Shown piece by piece: positions 7,732 through 15,599 of a stretch of DNA of 27,329 nucleotides; position 1 is the first letter of the stretch; each line of letters starts with the position of its first letter. Made by a program: the position numbers and the translations under genes. The stretch lies in the IMG/VR virus record IMGVR_UViG_3300022743_000015, positions 1 through 27,329 of that record. One strand, written 5' to 3'. Under the pieces are notes generated by a model, which worked only from the letters and a program-made list of their open reading frames with translations, made no database searches and was not told the DNA's origin. Source of the DNA: a virus.

Positions 7732-7795
7732 AACCTGCACCAGCCCGCAGGTTCATCTCAAACCCGGCGCTCGCCAGTACGAGCCCGGGTTTTTT
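7732..7795 (+). terminator. hairpin plus rho-independent terminator after the repressor cassette
   Basis: A first hairpin pairs AACCTGC (7732-7738) with GCAGGTT (7747-7753). A second, stronger one pairs AACCCGG (7761-7767) with CCGGGTT (7785-7791), with an inner CTCG/CGAG stem, and runs directly into six T. This should end the transcript of the repressor-413-321 cassette and insulate it from the replication operon. Confidence 0.85.
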
Positions 7796-7820
7796 GCATT
7801 TTGTCCGCACGAATCGCATT

Positions 7821-7862
7821 TGAGGAATGCCGCTGAGGAGTCTGAGGAATGGCTTGAGGAAT
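7821..7862 (+). repeat. four direct repeats of TGAGGAAT
   Basis: TGAGGAAT at 7821, 7843 and 7855 and TGAGGAGT at 7834, in the gap before the replication operon. The copies lie 13, 9 and 12 bp apart. They could be regulator sites for the early operon promoter; no clear -35/-10 pair is visible nearby. Confidence 0.6.
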
Positions 7863-7910
7863 CCCGATTGTTGAAATTCATCTCACTGGTTAGCGAGGCA
7901 AACGAGCTTC

Positions 7911-7928
7911 AAAAAACCGGGGTTTTTT
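7911..7928. promoter_or_regulatory. A/T-flanked palindrome before the replication operon (possible attenuator)
   Basis: AAAAAACC and GGTTTTTT are separated by two G, ending 8 nt before the AAGGAG ribosome site of the first operon gene. It could act as a weak terminator or attenuator in either direction, or as a protein-binding palindrome. Confidence 0.45.
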
Positions 7929-7947
7929 CAACACCAAGGAGATTCAA

Positions 7948-8166
7948 TTGCAATCAGCAGAAAAGGTCAAGCACCTCAACCAAACCCAGTTAGCAGAGCG
8001 CTGGGACGTCGCTGAAGCGACGTTAAAAAGATGGCGCAGTGACGGCATCGGTCCGGTCTTCATGAAGATCCAGGGCCGCGTGCTGTACCGCGTCGAAGAC
8101 ATCGAAGCTTTCGAGTCCGACAGCTTGCGTCAGAGCACTTCCAGTGCAGTGGGAGGTGCAGCATGA
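7948..8166 (+). CDS. small HTH (MerR/excisionase-like) DNA-binding protein
   Basis: A 72-aa protein with the helix-turn-helix of the HTH_17 type (QTQLAERWDVAEATLKRWR, residues ~12-30), followed by GPVFMKIQGRVLYRVEDIEAFE, the wing and helix typical of excisionases and short phage regulators. The TTG start is supported by AAGGAG 6 nt upstream. It is the first gene of the replication operon and overlaps the next by ATGA. It could act as excisionase or as an early regulator. Its distance from the recombinase, and its position heading the early operon, favour a regulator. Confidence 0.85.
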   Translation: MQSAEKVKHLNQTQLAERWDVAEATLKRWRSDGIGPVFMKIQGRVLYRVEDIEAFESDSLRQSTSSAVGGAA

Positions 8167-8648
8167 GCACGCTACCGCTTGATCATCCCGATCAAATTTT
8201 GTCCATCTCTGTGGGCGCATTGGCTGAGCAGTCCGGCGAGTCGCTGTTTCAGCTCAAAAACAACGCGGCAGATTTTTTGGTGATGGCCAAGACCATCGTC
8301 GAGCACATCGACCGGGCGCTGGATTTGAAGTACGCAGCGCAGGCCCACCAACTGCGACTGGCCGCAGGCAAAGACACCGGCGTTGTTCATTTCGACGACG
8401 GCCGCGTGCACATCACCGCCGACCTGCCCAAAAAGATCGAGTGGGACCAAGCCCGCCTCGCTGACATCACACAGCGCATTGCCGCCAACGGCGACAACCC
8501 GGCCGAGTACGTCGAGATCAGCTACCGCGTCTCGGAAACCAAGTTCAACGCGTGGCCCGAATCGCTTAAGAGCTCGTTCTCTGCGGCCCGCACCCTCAAA
8601 ACCGGCAAGCCGGGCTTTCGTCTCGCACTTCAAGGAGAAAACAAATGA
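8163..8648 (+). CDS. conserved-looking phage protein of unknown function (161 aa)
   Basis: I do not recognise a named domain. The first half is helical (ESLFQLKNNAADFLVMAKTIVEHIDRAL). The second half contains GVVHFDDGRVHITADLPKKI and SYRVSETKFNAWPESLKSSF. GGGAGG lies about 6 nt before the ATG, and both ends overlap neighbours by ATGA, so expression is tied to the Sak4-like ATPase downstream. A role in replication or recombination is inferred from context only. Confidence 0.8.
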   Translation: MSTLPLDHPDQILSISVGALAEQSGESLFQLKNNAADFLVMAKTIVEHIDRALDLKYAAQAHQLRLAAGKDTGVVHFDDGRVHITADLPKKIEWDQARLADITQRIAANGDNPAEYVEISYRVSETKFNAWPESLKSSFSAARTLKTGKPGFRLALQGENK

Positions 8649-9589
8649 GCCTTCCCATCATCACCGCTGACCAGCGGTTGGCCGAACGTCGTGGCGTCAA
8701 AGGCGTGCTCGTCGGCAAAAGCGGCATTGGCAAAACCTCTCAGTTGTGGACCCTCAAACCCAGCGCCACTTTGTTCTTTGACCTGGAAGCTGGCGACCTC
8801 GCAGTAGAAGGCTGGGCCGGTGACACGGTGCGCCCACGCACCTGGCAGGAGTGCCGTGACTTTGCCGTCTTCATTGGCGGCCCCAACCCCGCGCTGCGTG
8901 ATGAGCAGCCCTACAGCCAGGCCCACTTTGATGCGGTGTGCCAGCGCTTTGGCCAGTCCTCGTCTATGGACAAGTACGACACCGTGTTCGTGGACTCGAT
9001 CACGGTGGCCGGTCGTCTGTGCCTGCAGTGGTGCAAAGGTCAGCCCCAGGCGTTTTCAGAAAAAACCGGCAAGCCCGACAGCCGGGGTGCTTACGGTTTG
9101 ATGGGCCAGGAAATGATCGGCTGGCTCACGCACTTGCAGCACACCCGGCGCAAGAACGTGTGGTTCGTCGGCATCTTGAACGAAGCGCTGGACGACTTCA
9201 ATCGCCGCGTTTTTTCTCTGCAGGTTGATGGCTCCAAAACCGGACTGGAGTTGCCCGGCATCGTCGATGAGGTGGTCACGCTGACCGAACTCAAAAGTGA
9301 TGACGGCACGAGCTACCGCGCCTTTGTCTGCCACACGCTCAACAACTGGGGCTATCCGGCCAAAGACCGTTCGGGTCGCCTTGACGCCATTGAGGAGCCC
9401 AACCTGGGCCGCCTCATGGAAAAGATTGCTGGCCCGGCCAAACCCGCACCAGAACGACTCGACTTTGCGCGGCCCGCCACCAGCGTTGCGCCTTTGCCAA
9501 AAGCCAGCACCTCAAGTGAAGACACCACTGAGGGCAACACAGACACCAGCTTCGACCCCACTTCCTTCAACCCCACTCAGGAGTCCTGA
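8645..9589 (+). CDS. Sak4-like RecA-fold ATPase (phage recombination)
   Basis: A 314-aa AAA_24-type P-loop protein with Walker A GKSGIGKT at 24-31, Walker B YDTVFVDSI at ~111-119, and a RecA-like core to ~250. The C-terminus is an extended Ser/Thr/Pro-rich tail. Phage proteins of this type (Sak4 group) help single-strand annealing or strand exchange and work with an SSB-like partner, which is exactly the next gene (2 bp gap). It overlaps the upstream gene by ATGA. The core shows no disruption. Assignment to Sak4 rather than another AAA_24 branch is by pattern and context. Confidence 0.85.
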   Translation: MSLPIITADQRLAERRGVKGVLVGKSGIGKTSQLWTLKPSATLFFDLEAGDLAVEGWAGDTVRPRTWQECRDFAVFIGGPNPALRDEQPYSQAHFDAVCQRFGQSSSMDKYDTVFVDSITVAGRLCLQWCKGQPQAFSEKTGKPDSRGAYGLMGQEMIGWLTHLQHTRRKNVWFVGILNEALDDFNRRVFSLQVDGSKTGLELPGIVDEVVTLTELKSDDGTSYRAFVCHTLNNWGYPAKDRSGRLDAIEEPNLGRLMEKIAGPAKPAPERLDFARPATSVAPLPKASTSSEDTTEGNTDTSFDPTSFNPTQES

Positions 9590-9591
9590 AC

Positions 9592-10206
9592 ATGACTTAC
9601 TTCGATTTCAATTCCGCGTCCGAGCAAACCTCTTTTGACCTGATCCCCAAAGGCACGCTGGTGCGGGTGCGCATGACCATCAAACCAGGCGGCTTTGATG
9701 ACGCCTCGCAAGGCTGGACCGGTGGTTATGCCACTCGCAGTGTCAGCACCGGCTCGGTGTACCTGAACTGCGAATTCGTGGTGACCGATGGTGAGTTTGC
9801 ACGCCGCAAGATGTGGTCACTCATTGGTTTGCACAGTCCCAAGGGACCTGAGTGGGCCAACATGGGCCGCACCATGGTGAAGGCCATCCTGAACTCGGCA
9901 CGCAACGTCCAGCCGGGTGACAACAGCCAGGCCGCCCAGAACGCCCGGCGTATCAGCGGCTTTGCGGATCTGGATGGCATTGAGTTCCTGGGCAAGGTGG
10001 ACTGGGACAAAGACCAGAACGGCCAGGACAAGGCGGTCATCAAGGCGGCAGTGACGCCGGACCACAAGGACTACGCCGCTGCCATGGGTGCACCGCGAAC
10101 AGCAACGCCAGCTACTGCATCTGCCGGTGTTGCGCCCGCAGCCAATGCCTATGCCCAAGCCACAGGTCGTGCGCCGGTTCCCGGTCGTCCGAGCTGGGCG
10201 CAGTAA
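9592..10206 (+). CDS. SSB-like single-stranded DNA-binding protein of the Sak4 module
   Basis: A 204-aa protein. The N-terminal ~145 residues are beta-rich (GTLVRVRMTIKPGGF..., SVYLNCEFVVTDGEFARRKMWSLIGL..., GIEFLGKVDWDKDQNGQDKAVIKAAVTP) as in OB-fold-like phage proteins that accompany Sak4-type ATPases. An Ala/Pro/Thr-rich linker then leads to a short conserved-looking tip, GRAPVPGRPSWAQ, comparable to the protein-interaction tip of SSBs. AGGAG lies about 9 nt before the ATG. Single-strand DNA binding is inferred from fold pattern and neighbours. Confidence 0.75.
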   Translation: MTYFDFNSASEQTSFDLIPKGTLVRVRMTIKPGGFDDASQGWTGGYATRSVSTGSVYLNCEFVVTDGEFARRKMWSLIGLHSPKGPEWANMGRTMVKAILNSARNVQPGDNSQAAQNARRISGFADLDGIEFLGKVDWDKDQNGQDKAVIKAAVTPDHKDYAAAMGAPRTATPATASAGVAPAANAYAQATGRAPVPGRPSWAQ

Positions 10207-10221
10207 GCGGGGATCACAGCC

Positions 10222-11934
10222 ATGATGCTTCGACCCCGCCAATCCCTGCTGGTCCAACGTACCCTGGACGCGCTCGCTCTGCATGGCAACACGCTGGCTG
10301 TCGCGCCCACCGGGTCTGGCAAGACCATCATGTTGTCGGCGGTGGTCGGCAAGATGTTGTCTGAGCCGGATGCCAAGGCCTGTGTGCTGGCGCACCGCAC
10401 CGAACTGACCGGTCAGAACCGGGCCAAGTTTTCCCGCGTCAATCCGGGCTTGAGCACCTCAGTGTTTGATGCCCAAGAAAAGTCCTGGGCGGGTGACGCC
10501 ACCTTTGCGATGGTGCAAACCCTCTCGCGGCCCATGAACCTTGCGCAGATGCCCACGCTTGATGTGCTGGTCATCGATGAGGCGCACCACGCGTCCTCAC
10601 CCAGCTACCGGGTAGTCATCGACCAGGTCTTGGCCAAGAATCCCAAGGCTGCAATCTGCGGGCTGACCGCCACGCCCAACCGGGGTGACGGCAAAGGCCT
10701 GCGCGAGGTGTTCTCCAACGTGGCCGACCAGATCAGTCTGGGCGAGATGATCGCCAGCGGCCATTTGGTGTCGCCCCGTACTTTCGTGATTGATGTCGGC
10801 GCGCAGGAAGCATTGCAAAACGTGCGCCGCACAGCGATCGACTTCGACATGGAGCAGGTGGCCACGATTCTCAACAAATCGTTGATCACTAACGCCGTGA
10901 TTGGGCACTGGAAACAAAAAGCGGCTGACCGCAAGACCATCGTTTTTTGTTCCACCGTGGCCCATGCGAAAAATGTCTGCGAGGCGTTTGTGGCTGCCGG
11001 TGTGCCGTCCGTGCTGATCCATGGCGAACTGTCGCCGGTTGAACGCCAAACAAGGCTGCAAGCATTTGAGACCGGCAGCGCCCAAGTGGTGGTCAATGTG
11101 GCGGTGCTCACCGAGGGCTACGACTACACACCCACGGCGTGTGTGGTGTTGCTGCGCCCGAGTTCCTACAAGTCCACCTTCATTCAAATGGTTGGGCGTG
11201 GTTTGCGCACGGTGGACCCGCAGGAGTTTCCGGGCGTCATCAAGTCCGATTGCGTGGTGCTGGATTTCGGCACCGCCAGTCTGATGCACGGAGCGCTGGA
11301 GCAAGAGGTCAACCTCGATGGCCATGCGCATGAGGGTGAAGCACCCACGAAAGAGTGCCCGGAGTGCGAGGCCACAGTGCCGCTGTCTTGCATGGAGTGC
11401 CCGCTCTGCGGCCATGTCTGGGAGCGCCAGCCAGAGGACACCGGCGCACTGTCGGATTTCATCATGAGTGAAATCGACTTGCTCAAGCGCTCGAATTTCC
11501 GGTGGTGCGATCTTTTTGGTTGTGACGACGCCTTGATGGCCACGGGCTTTACCGCATGGGGTGGCGTGTTTTTCCTGAACGGCAGCTGGCATGCCATCGG
11601 TGGTGCCAAGTCGCTGCGTCCCACCTTGCTGGCAGTGGGCGAGCGCACTGTTTGCATGGCGCGTGCTGATGACTGGCTGAACGACCACGAGTCGGCCGAC
11701 TCGGCGCACAAGACCAGGCGCTGGCTCAACGAGCCGCCCACGGTCAAGCAACTGGTCTACCTGCCAGAGGCGATGCGGACCGATTTCGGCATGACCCGCT
11801 ACCAGGCCTCCGCTTTGTTGTCGTTTCAGTTCAACCGCAAAGAGATTCAGCGCCTGGTCACTGCTGCCAATGACGCGCATCACAGAAGCGCCACCAGCCA
11901 CAGCAGCCACGCCCATGTTTTGGAGGCGGCTTGA
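10222..11934 (+). CDS. superfamily II DEAD/DEAH-box helicase
   Basis: A 570-aa helicase with Walker A APTGSGKT at 28-35, IDEAHH at 118-123, GLTATPNRGDG (motif III region), and the helicase C-terminal domain with TEGYD and QMVGRGLRT (motif VI). From about residue 379 there is a zinc-ribbon-like segment, CPEC...CMECPLCGHVW, then a C-terminal part of ~160 aa. This composition matches phage replication/recombination helicases encoded next to Sak4-like ATPases. It unwinds or remodels DNA using ATP, with loading on forks or recombination intermediates inferred. GGGGAT precedes the ATG. Confidence 0.92.
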   Translation: MMLRPRQSLLVQRTLDALALHGNTLAVAPTGSGKTIMLSAVVGKMLSEPDAKACVLAHRTELTGQNRAKFSRVNPGLSTSVFDAQEKSWAGDATFAMVQTLSRPMNLAQMPTLDVLVIDEAHHASSPSYRVVIDQVLAKNPKAAICGLTATPNRGDGKGLREVFSNVADQISLGEMIASGHLVSPRTFVIDVGAQEALQNVRRTAIDFDMEQVATILNKSLITNAVIGHWKQKAADRKTIVFCSTVAHAKNVCEAFVAAGVPSVLIHGELSPVERQTRLQAFETGSAQVVVNVAVLTEGYDYTPTACVVLLRPSSYKSTFIQMVGRGLRTVDPQEFPGVIKSDCVVLDFGTASLMHGALEQEVNLDGHAHEGEAPTKECPECEATVPLSCMECPLCGHVWERQPEDTGALSDFIMSEIDLLKRSNFRWCDLFGCDDALMATGFTAWGGVFFLNGSWHAIGGAKSLRPTLLAVGERTVCMARADDWLNDHESADSAHKTRRWLNEPPTVKQLVYLPEAMRTDFGMTRYQASALLSFQFNRKEIQRLVTAANDAHHRSATSHSSHAHVLEAA

Positions 11935-12335
11935 AGTGCGCGGTGTGTGCCCGCCAAGCCAAAGGCTACGGCTGGTTTAACCCCAGCCTCAAACGCAGCG
12001 ACCCCGGTCGCTATTCAGACCAATGGGTGTTTTGCTCGCGCCGCTGTCAAAACGCCTTCTCAACACTCATGAACAAAACGGAGGGACAAATGATTGATCC
12101 AAGTGAAATGGAAACCACGGCCATGAGCGCGTGCCTGCAGCCATTGGGCGAGTTCGTGGGCTCAATTGGCATGGACCGTCCGCTGGCCAGTTACAGCCGT
12201 ATGGAGGTGCTGACCTTGATTGACGTCGTGGTCACGGCCTACCAAGGCCAGATGACGGCTGAACACGAGCGTATGGCGGCGCGCGACCGGTCGTTTTTGC
12301 AAGAGCGCCTGAGCTTGCAGAAGGGGCGTGTGTGA
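11931..12335 (+). CDS. DUF6511 zinc-binding protein
   Basis: A 134-aa protein whose N-terminus carries a treble-clef-like zinc motif: CAVC at ~3-6 and CSRRC at ~36-40, with GYGWFNPS between. The second half (MDRPLASYSRMEVLTLIDVVVTAYQ) is helical. This matches my memory of the DUF6511 family, found in phage replication clusters. The TTG start at 11931 overlaps the helicase stop (TTGA) and has GGAGG 4 nt upstream. Function unknown; DNA or protein binding through zinc is likely. Confidence 0.75.
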   Translation: MKCAVCARQAKGYGWFNPSLKRSDPGRYSDQWVFCSRRCQNAFSTLMNKTEGQMIDPSEMETTAMSACLQPLGEFVGSIGMDRPLASYSRMEVLTLIDVVVTAYQGQMTAEHERMAARDRSFLQERLSLQKGRV

Positions 12336-13090
12336 TGCTGGACTTCAATGCCCGCCCCAAAATTCAAGAACAGATCAGCCAGCTCATTGATACAGCCTTG
12401 ATCCGCGAACGCGCTGGCCAGACGCCGCGCGACTACCTGGGGGCATCGCGCTTGGGTGTTTCATGCGAGCGCGCGCTGCAATATGAGTACACGCACACAC
12501 CGGTGGACGACGGCCGTGATTTCTCAGGCCGCTTGCTGCGCATCTTCGAGGTGGGCCACACGCTGGAAGACCTGGCCATCCGCTGGCTGCGCATGGCGGG
12601 GTTTGACTTGTACACGCGCAAAGTCCAGGGTGGCCAGTTCGGCTTTTCCGTGGCAGGTGGCCGCATCCGGGGACACGTCGACGGCATTTTGAACACCGGT
12701 CCTGCCGATCTGGGCGTGAGCTACCCGGCGCTGTGGGAGTTCAAGACCATGAACGACAAGTCCTGGCGCGACACCGTCAAGCACGGGGTGGCTAAGTCCA
12801 AGCCGGTCTATGCCGCACAGGTTGCGGTCTACCAGGCGTACATGGAAGCCAGCATTCCGGGCATCTCTGCCAACCCGGCGCTTTTTACGGCCATCAACAA
12901 AGACACCCAGGAATTCTGGTTCGAGTTACTGCCATTTGATGGCGGGCTGGCGCAGCGCATGTCGGACCGCGCTGTGCGCGTAATCACCGCCACCAGCGCA
13001 AGCGAGGTCTTGCCGCGCTTTGCCACCACGCCTACCCACATGGAGTGCAAGTTCTGCGCGTGGCAGGACCGCTGCTGGGGGACTCAATGA
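12335..13090 (+). CDS. Cas4/RecB-like PD-(D/E)XK nuclease with Fe-S cluster cysteines
   Basis: A 251-aa nuclease of the Cas4/RecB/AddB type. Active-site candidates are Asp in GHVDGIL (~116), Glu and Lys in WEFKTM (~135-137) and Gln in QVAVYQAY. Four cysteines (one at ~44 in SCERAL, three near the C-terminus in ECKFCAWQDRC) match the layout that binds a 4Fe-4S cluster. It probably resects DNA ends for the Sak4/SSB annealing system. The ATG at 12335 overlaps the upstream stop by one base; a GTG one codon earlier is possible. The 3' end overlaps the primase-helicase start by ATGA. Confidence 0.88.
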   Translation: MLDFNARPKIQEQISQLIDTALIRERAGQTPRDYLGASRLGVSCERALQYEYTHTPVDDGRDFSGRLLRIFEVGHTLEDLAIRWLRMAGFDLYTRKVQGGQFGFSVAGGRIRGHVDGILNTGPADLGVSYPALWEFKTMNDKSWRDTVKHGVAKSKPVYAAQVAVYQAYMEASIPGISANPALFTAINKDTQEFWFELLPFDGGLAQRMSDRAVRVITATSASEVLPRFATTPTHMECKFCAWQDRCWGTQ

Positions 13091-15279
13091 CGGCTGACAA
13101 CATCGGCTGGCTGGACTTTAACAACGCCCCCGAACAAAGGCTGGAATCTGCGGCTGACACGCAGGCGCTGCGTATTGGTCTGCTGGACCGGCTCGAGTCG
13201 GTGCTGCTGTACCTGTTTCCCAGTGGCCGCATTCGCGGCAACAAGTTCTATGTCGGCGACATTGATGGCGCACCGGGCAAGAGCCTGGTGGTGGAGCTTG
13301 ATGGTCCCCGGCGCGGGCTGTGGAAGGACTTCGCCGATGACGATGGCGGCGACCTGATTGCAGCCTGGGCCAAGTCCCGGGGGCTGTCGACGCAGCACGA
13401 CTTTCCGCGCATCGCCGATGAAATCCGGAAGTGGCTTGGCTTTGCGCCGCCCCTGAACCATGGGGCCAGACGCGACGGGCGAACGGTCCCGATGGATGAA
13501 CTCGGTCCCTACACCGCCAAGTGGGATTACGTCGGCCTGGATGGCGAGCTGATTGCCTGCGTCTACCGCTACGACCCCCCGTCGGGCAAGGAGTTCAGGC
13601 CGTGGGATGTGCGCGCGCGAATGTGGCGTGCTCCCGATCCGCGCCCGCTTTACAACCTGCCTGCGTTGATGACGGCCAGCACCGTGATCCTGGTCGAGGG
13701 CGAAAAGTGCGCCGACGCCCTGATTGGCGCAGGCATCGTGGCCACCACCGCCATGAACGGGGCCAAAGCACCGGTAGACAAGACCGACTGGTCCGCGCTC
13801 AAGAACAAAGATGTACTGATCTGGCCCGACCGCGATGCGCCGGGCTGGGACTATGCCGAGAGCGCTGCACGCGCCTGCGCGGCCGTGGGCTGCCAGTCGG
13901 TGTCCATCCTCGTGCCGCCTGCTGACAAGCCGCTCAAGTGGGACGCCGCCGACGCAGCGCAGGAGGGCTTTGATTGCGCCGCCTTCATCGCGCAGGCTGA
14001 ACGCCGGGTGATCAAAGCTGCTGCGCCCATGGTGCCGACATTCACGTTGGGCGCGTTGCTCGACGATGACTCACCGTTGCCCGAAGATTTGATTGAGCCG
14101 CGCGTGCTGACCCCGGGCGGCTTGCTGGTCTTTGGCGGTGCGCCCAAGGTGGGCAAAAGCGACATCCTGCTGGCCTGGCTCACCCACATGGCCGCTGGTG
14201 CCTCGTTTTTAGGGATGAGGCCGCCCCGGCCACTGCGGGTGTTTTACCTGCAAGCCGAGGTCCAGTACCACTACCTGCGCGAGCGGGTGAAGGGCATTCG
14301 CCTCTCGCCAGAGCACCTCACGCTGGCGCGTACCAATTTCATGGCCACGCCGCAACTGCGCCTGATTCTGGACGACGACGGGCTGGCGCAGGTCATCCCG
14401 GCCATGGTGGCTGCCTTCAATGGCCTCGCGCCCGACATCATCGTGATCGATCCGATCCGAAACGTGTTTGACGGCGGAGACGCCGGCGGCGAGAACGACA
14501 ACGGCGCGATGCTGTACTTCTTGTCGCAGCGCGTGGAGCGCATTCGCCAGGCGGTGAATCCCGAGGCGGGCGTGATCCTGGCGCACCACACCAAGAAGCT
14601 GGGCAAGCGCCAGTTTGAAGAAGACCCGTTTCAGGCTTTGGCAGGTGCTGGCAGCCTGCGCGGCTACTACTCGTCGGGGATGCTGTTGTTTCGCCCCGAT
14701 GAGGCGCAATCCACCCGTCACCTGATATATGAGCTGCGCAACGGCCCGGCCATTGAGACCAAGTTCGTCGACAAGATGGACGGCCAGTGGCACGAGGTCG
14801 ACGTGAACGACAGGCTGGTACTCAAGGAGTACGGCGAGCGGCTCGATGCCGAGCGCAGGCGTAAGCGTGATGCCATTTTGCAGATCCTCTTTGAGGAGGC
14901 GGCGCAGGGGCGTTGCTACACCGCCAACCAACTTGCCGAGTCCTTCGAGGGCAAGGCCGGTCTGGGCGGCGAGCGCACGATCCGGGAGCGGATATCGGCC
15001 CTGTCCACGCAGGGCTACATCAAGTTTTTTCGCAACAGCACTGACTACGGGCTGCCCTCGATTGGGCGCTCCAAGTTTGGCTACCTGTGCGTCGAGGGCA
15101 TGGTCCTGAATACGCATACCGACGAGCCCGACCCAGACACCGGCGAGCTGCCACTGCGCGCGCTCGGGGTGCTTCCAACCCATTACAAATGCCCGCAATC
15201 CGGGGCCGCGATGCCCGTCGAAAACCCGGATGTGTGGGTGTACCAAGAAATTAGCAACGACCCGCAGGAGCAAGAATGA
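13087..15279 (+). CDS. phage primase-helicase (TOPRIM plus RecA-like AAA_25)
   Basis: A 730-aa two-domain replication protein. The N-terminal part (GKSLVVELDGPRRGLWKDFADDDGGD) resembles the substrate-binding part of phage primases, without an obvious CHC2 zinc finger. A TOPRIM-like fold follows with VILVEGEKCADAL (~200) and IWPDRDAPGWDYA (~244). The C-terminal half is a RepA/DnaB-like RecA ATPase with GGAPKVGKSD (~350) and DIIVIDPIRN (~452), ending in a winged-helix-like segment (~590-660). The start at 13087 is chosen for its ATGA overlap and GGGGG upstream; a longer frame from 13045 would run into the nuclease gene. It probably primes and unwinds at the phage origin. Confidence 0.9.
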   Translation: MTADNIGWLDFNNAPEQRLESAADTQALRIGLLDRLESVLLYLFPSGRIRGNKFYVGDIDGAPGKSLVVELDGPRRGLWKDFADDDGGDLIAAWAKSRGLSTQHDFPRIADEIRKWLGFAPPLNHGARRDGRTVPMDELGPYTAKWDYVGLDGELIACVYRYDPPSGKEFRPWDVRARMWRAPDPRPLYNLPALMTASTVILVEGEKCADALIGAGIVATTAMNGAKAPVDKTDWSALKNKDVLIWPDRDAPGWDYAESAARACAAVGCQSVSILVPPADKPLKWDAADAAQEGFDCAAFIAQAERRVIKAAAPMVPTFTLGALLDDDSPLPEDLIEPRVLTPGGLLVFGGAPKVGKSDILLAWLTHMAAGASFLGMRPPRPLRVFYLQAEVQYHYLRERVKGIRLSPEHLTLARTNFMATPQLRLILDDDGLAQVIPAMVAAFNGLAPDIIVIDPIRNVFDGGDAGGENDNGAMLYFLSQRVERIRQAVNPEAGVILAHHTKKLGKRQFEEDPFQALAGAGSLRGYYSSGMLLFRPDEAQSTRHLIYELRNGPAIETKFVDKMDGQWHEVDVNDRLVLKEYGERLDAERRRKRDAILQILFEEAAQGRCYTANQLAESFEGKAGLGGERTIRERISALSTQGYIKFFRNSTDYGLPSIGRSKFGYLCVEGMVLNTHTDEPDPDTGELPLRALGVLPTHYKCPQSGAAMPVENPDVWVYQEISNDPQEQE

Positions 15280-15599
15280 ACACGATTTGCCAAGATAGAA
15301 CCCGCACAAATGCAGCGTTGTCATACGCCCGCATTGACCCTCACCAACCCGCAAACGCCCTCAACGGCCATCCTTTAGCAACGGCTGGCGTGGACCCGCA
15401 GGAGTACGCAGGAACCCGCAAGAGTTTGCGCAAACAAGTTGGCAAAAGTTTTGCCAACTGGCCCCCACTTTTTGCCAACTGGATTCAGTTGGCAGACCCT
15501 TGCCAACTTCATTCCCATATAAATCAACCACTTACGCGTAAGTTGGCAAAGTTGGCAGTTGGCAACGCTGCCAACTTGCCAACTGGCCGCAAACCCGCA
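15260..15599 (-). repeat. ACCCGCA repeats (reverse of TGCGGGT)
   Basis: Six copies of ACCCGCA begin at 15260, 15300, 15347, 15394, 15414 and 15593. Those at 15394 and 15414 are 20 bp apart with an intermediate ACGCA in phase, again a 10-bp rhythm. The 12-mer GACCCGCAGGAG occurs twice, at 15259 and 15393. The motif is the same as in the tandem repeats at 4771-4810, on the opposite strand. Confidence 0.6.

Noticed and set aside
10597-11916. 439-codon minus-strand open frame
   Set aside because: Antisense to the clear SF2 helicase; no recognisable domain.
13045-13086. Earlier start for the primase-helicase
   Set aside because: It would overlap the nuclease gene by 46 bp and lacks a better ribosome site; the ATG at 13087 forms the usual ATGA junction.
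14209-15354. 381-codon minus-strand open frame
   Set aside because: Antisense to the primase-helicase; low-complexity composition and no domain.
15438-15583. CRISPR array
   Set aside because: The repeats are 7-bp, in both orientations and irregularly spaced; there are no uniform spacers and no cas operon. The lone Cas4-like gene belongs to the phage recombination operon.
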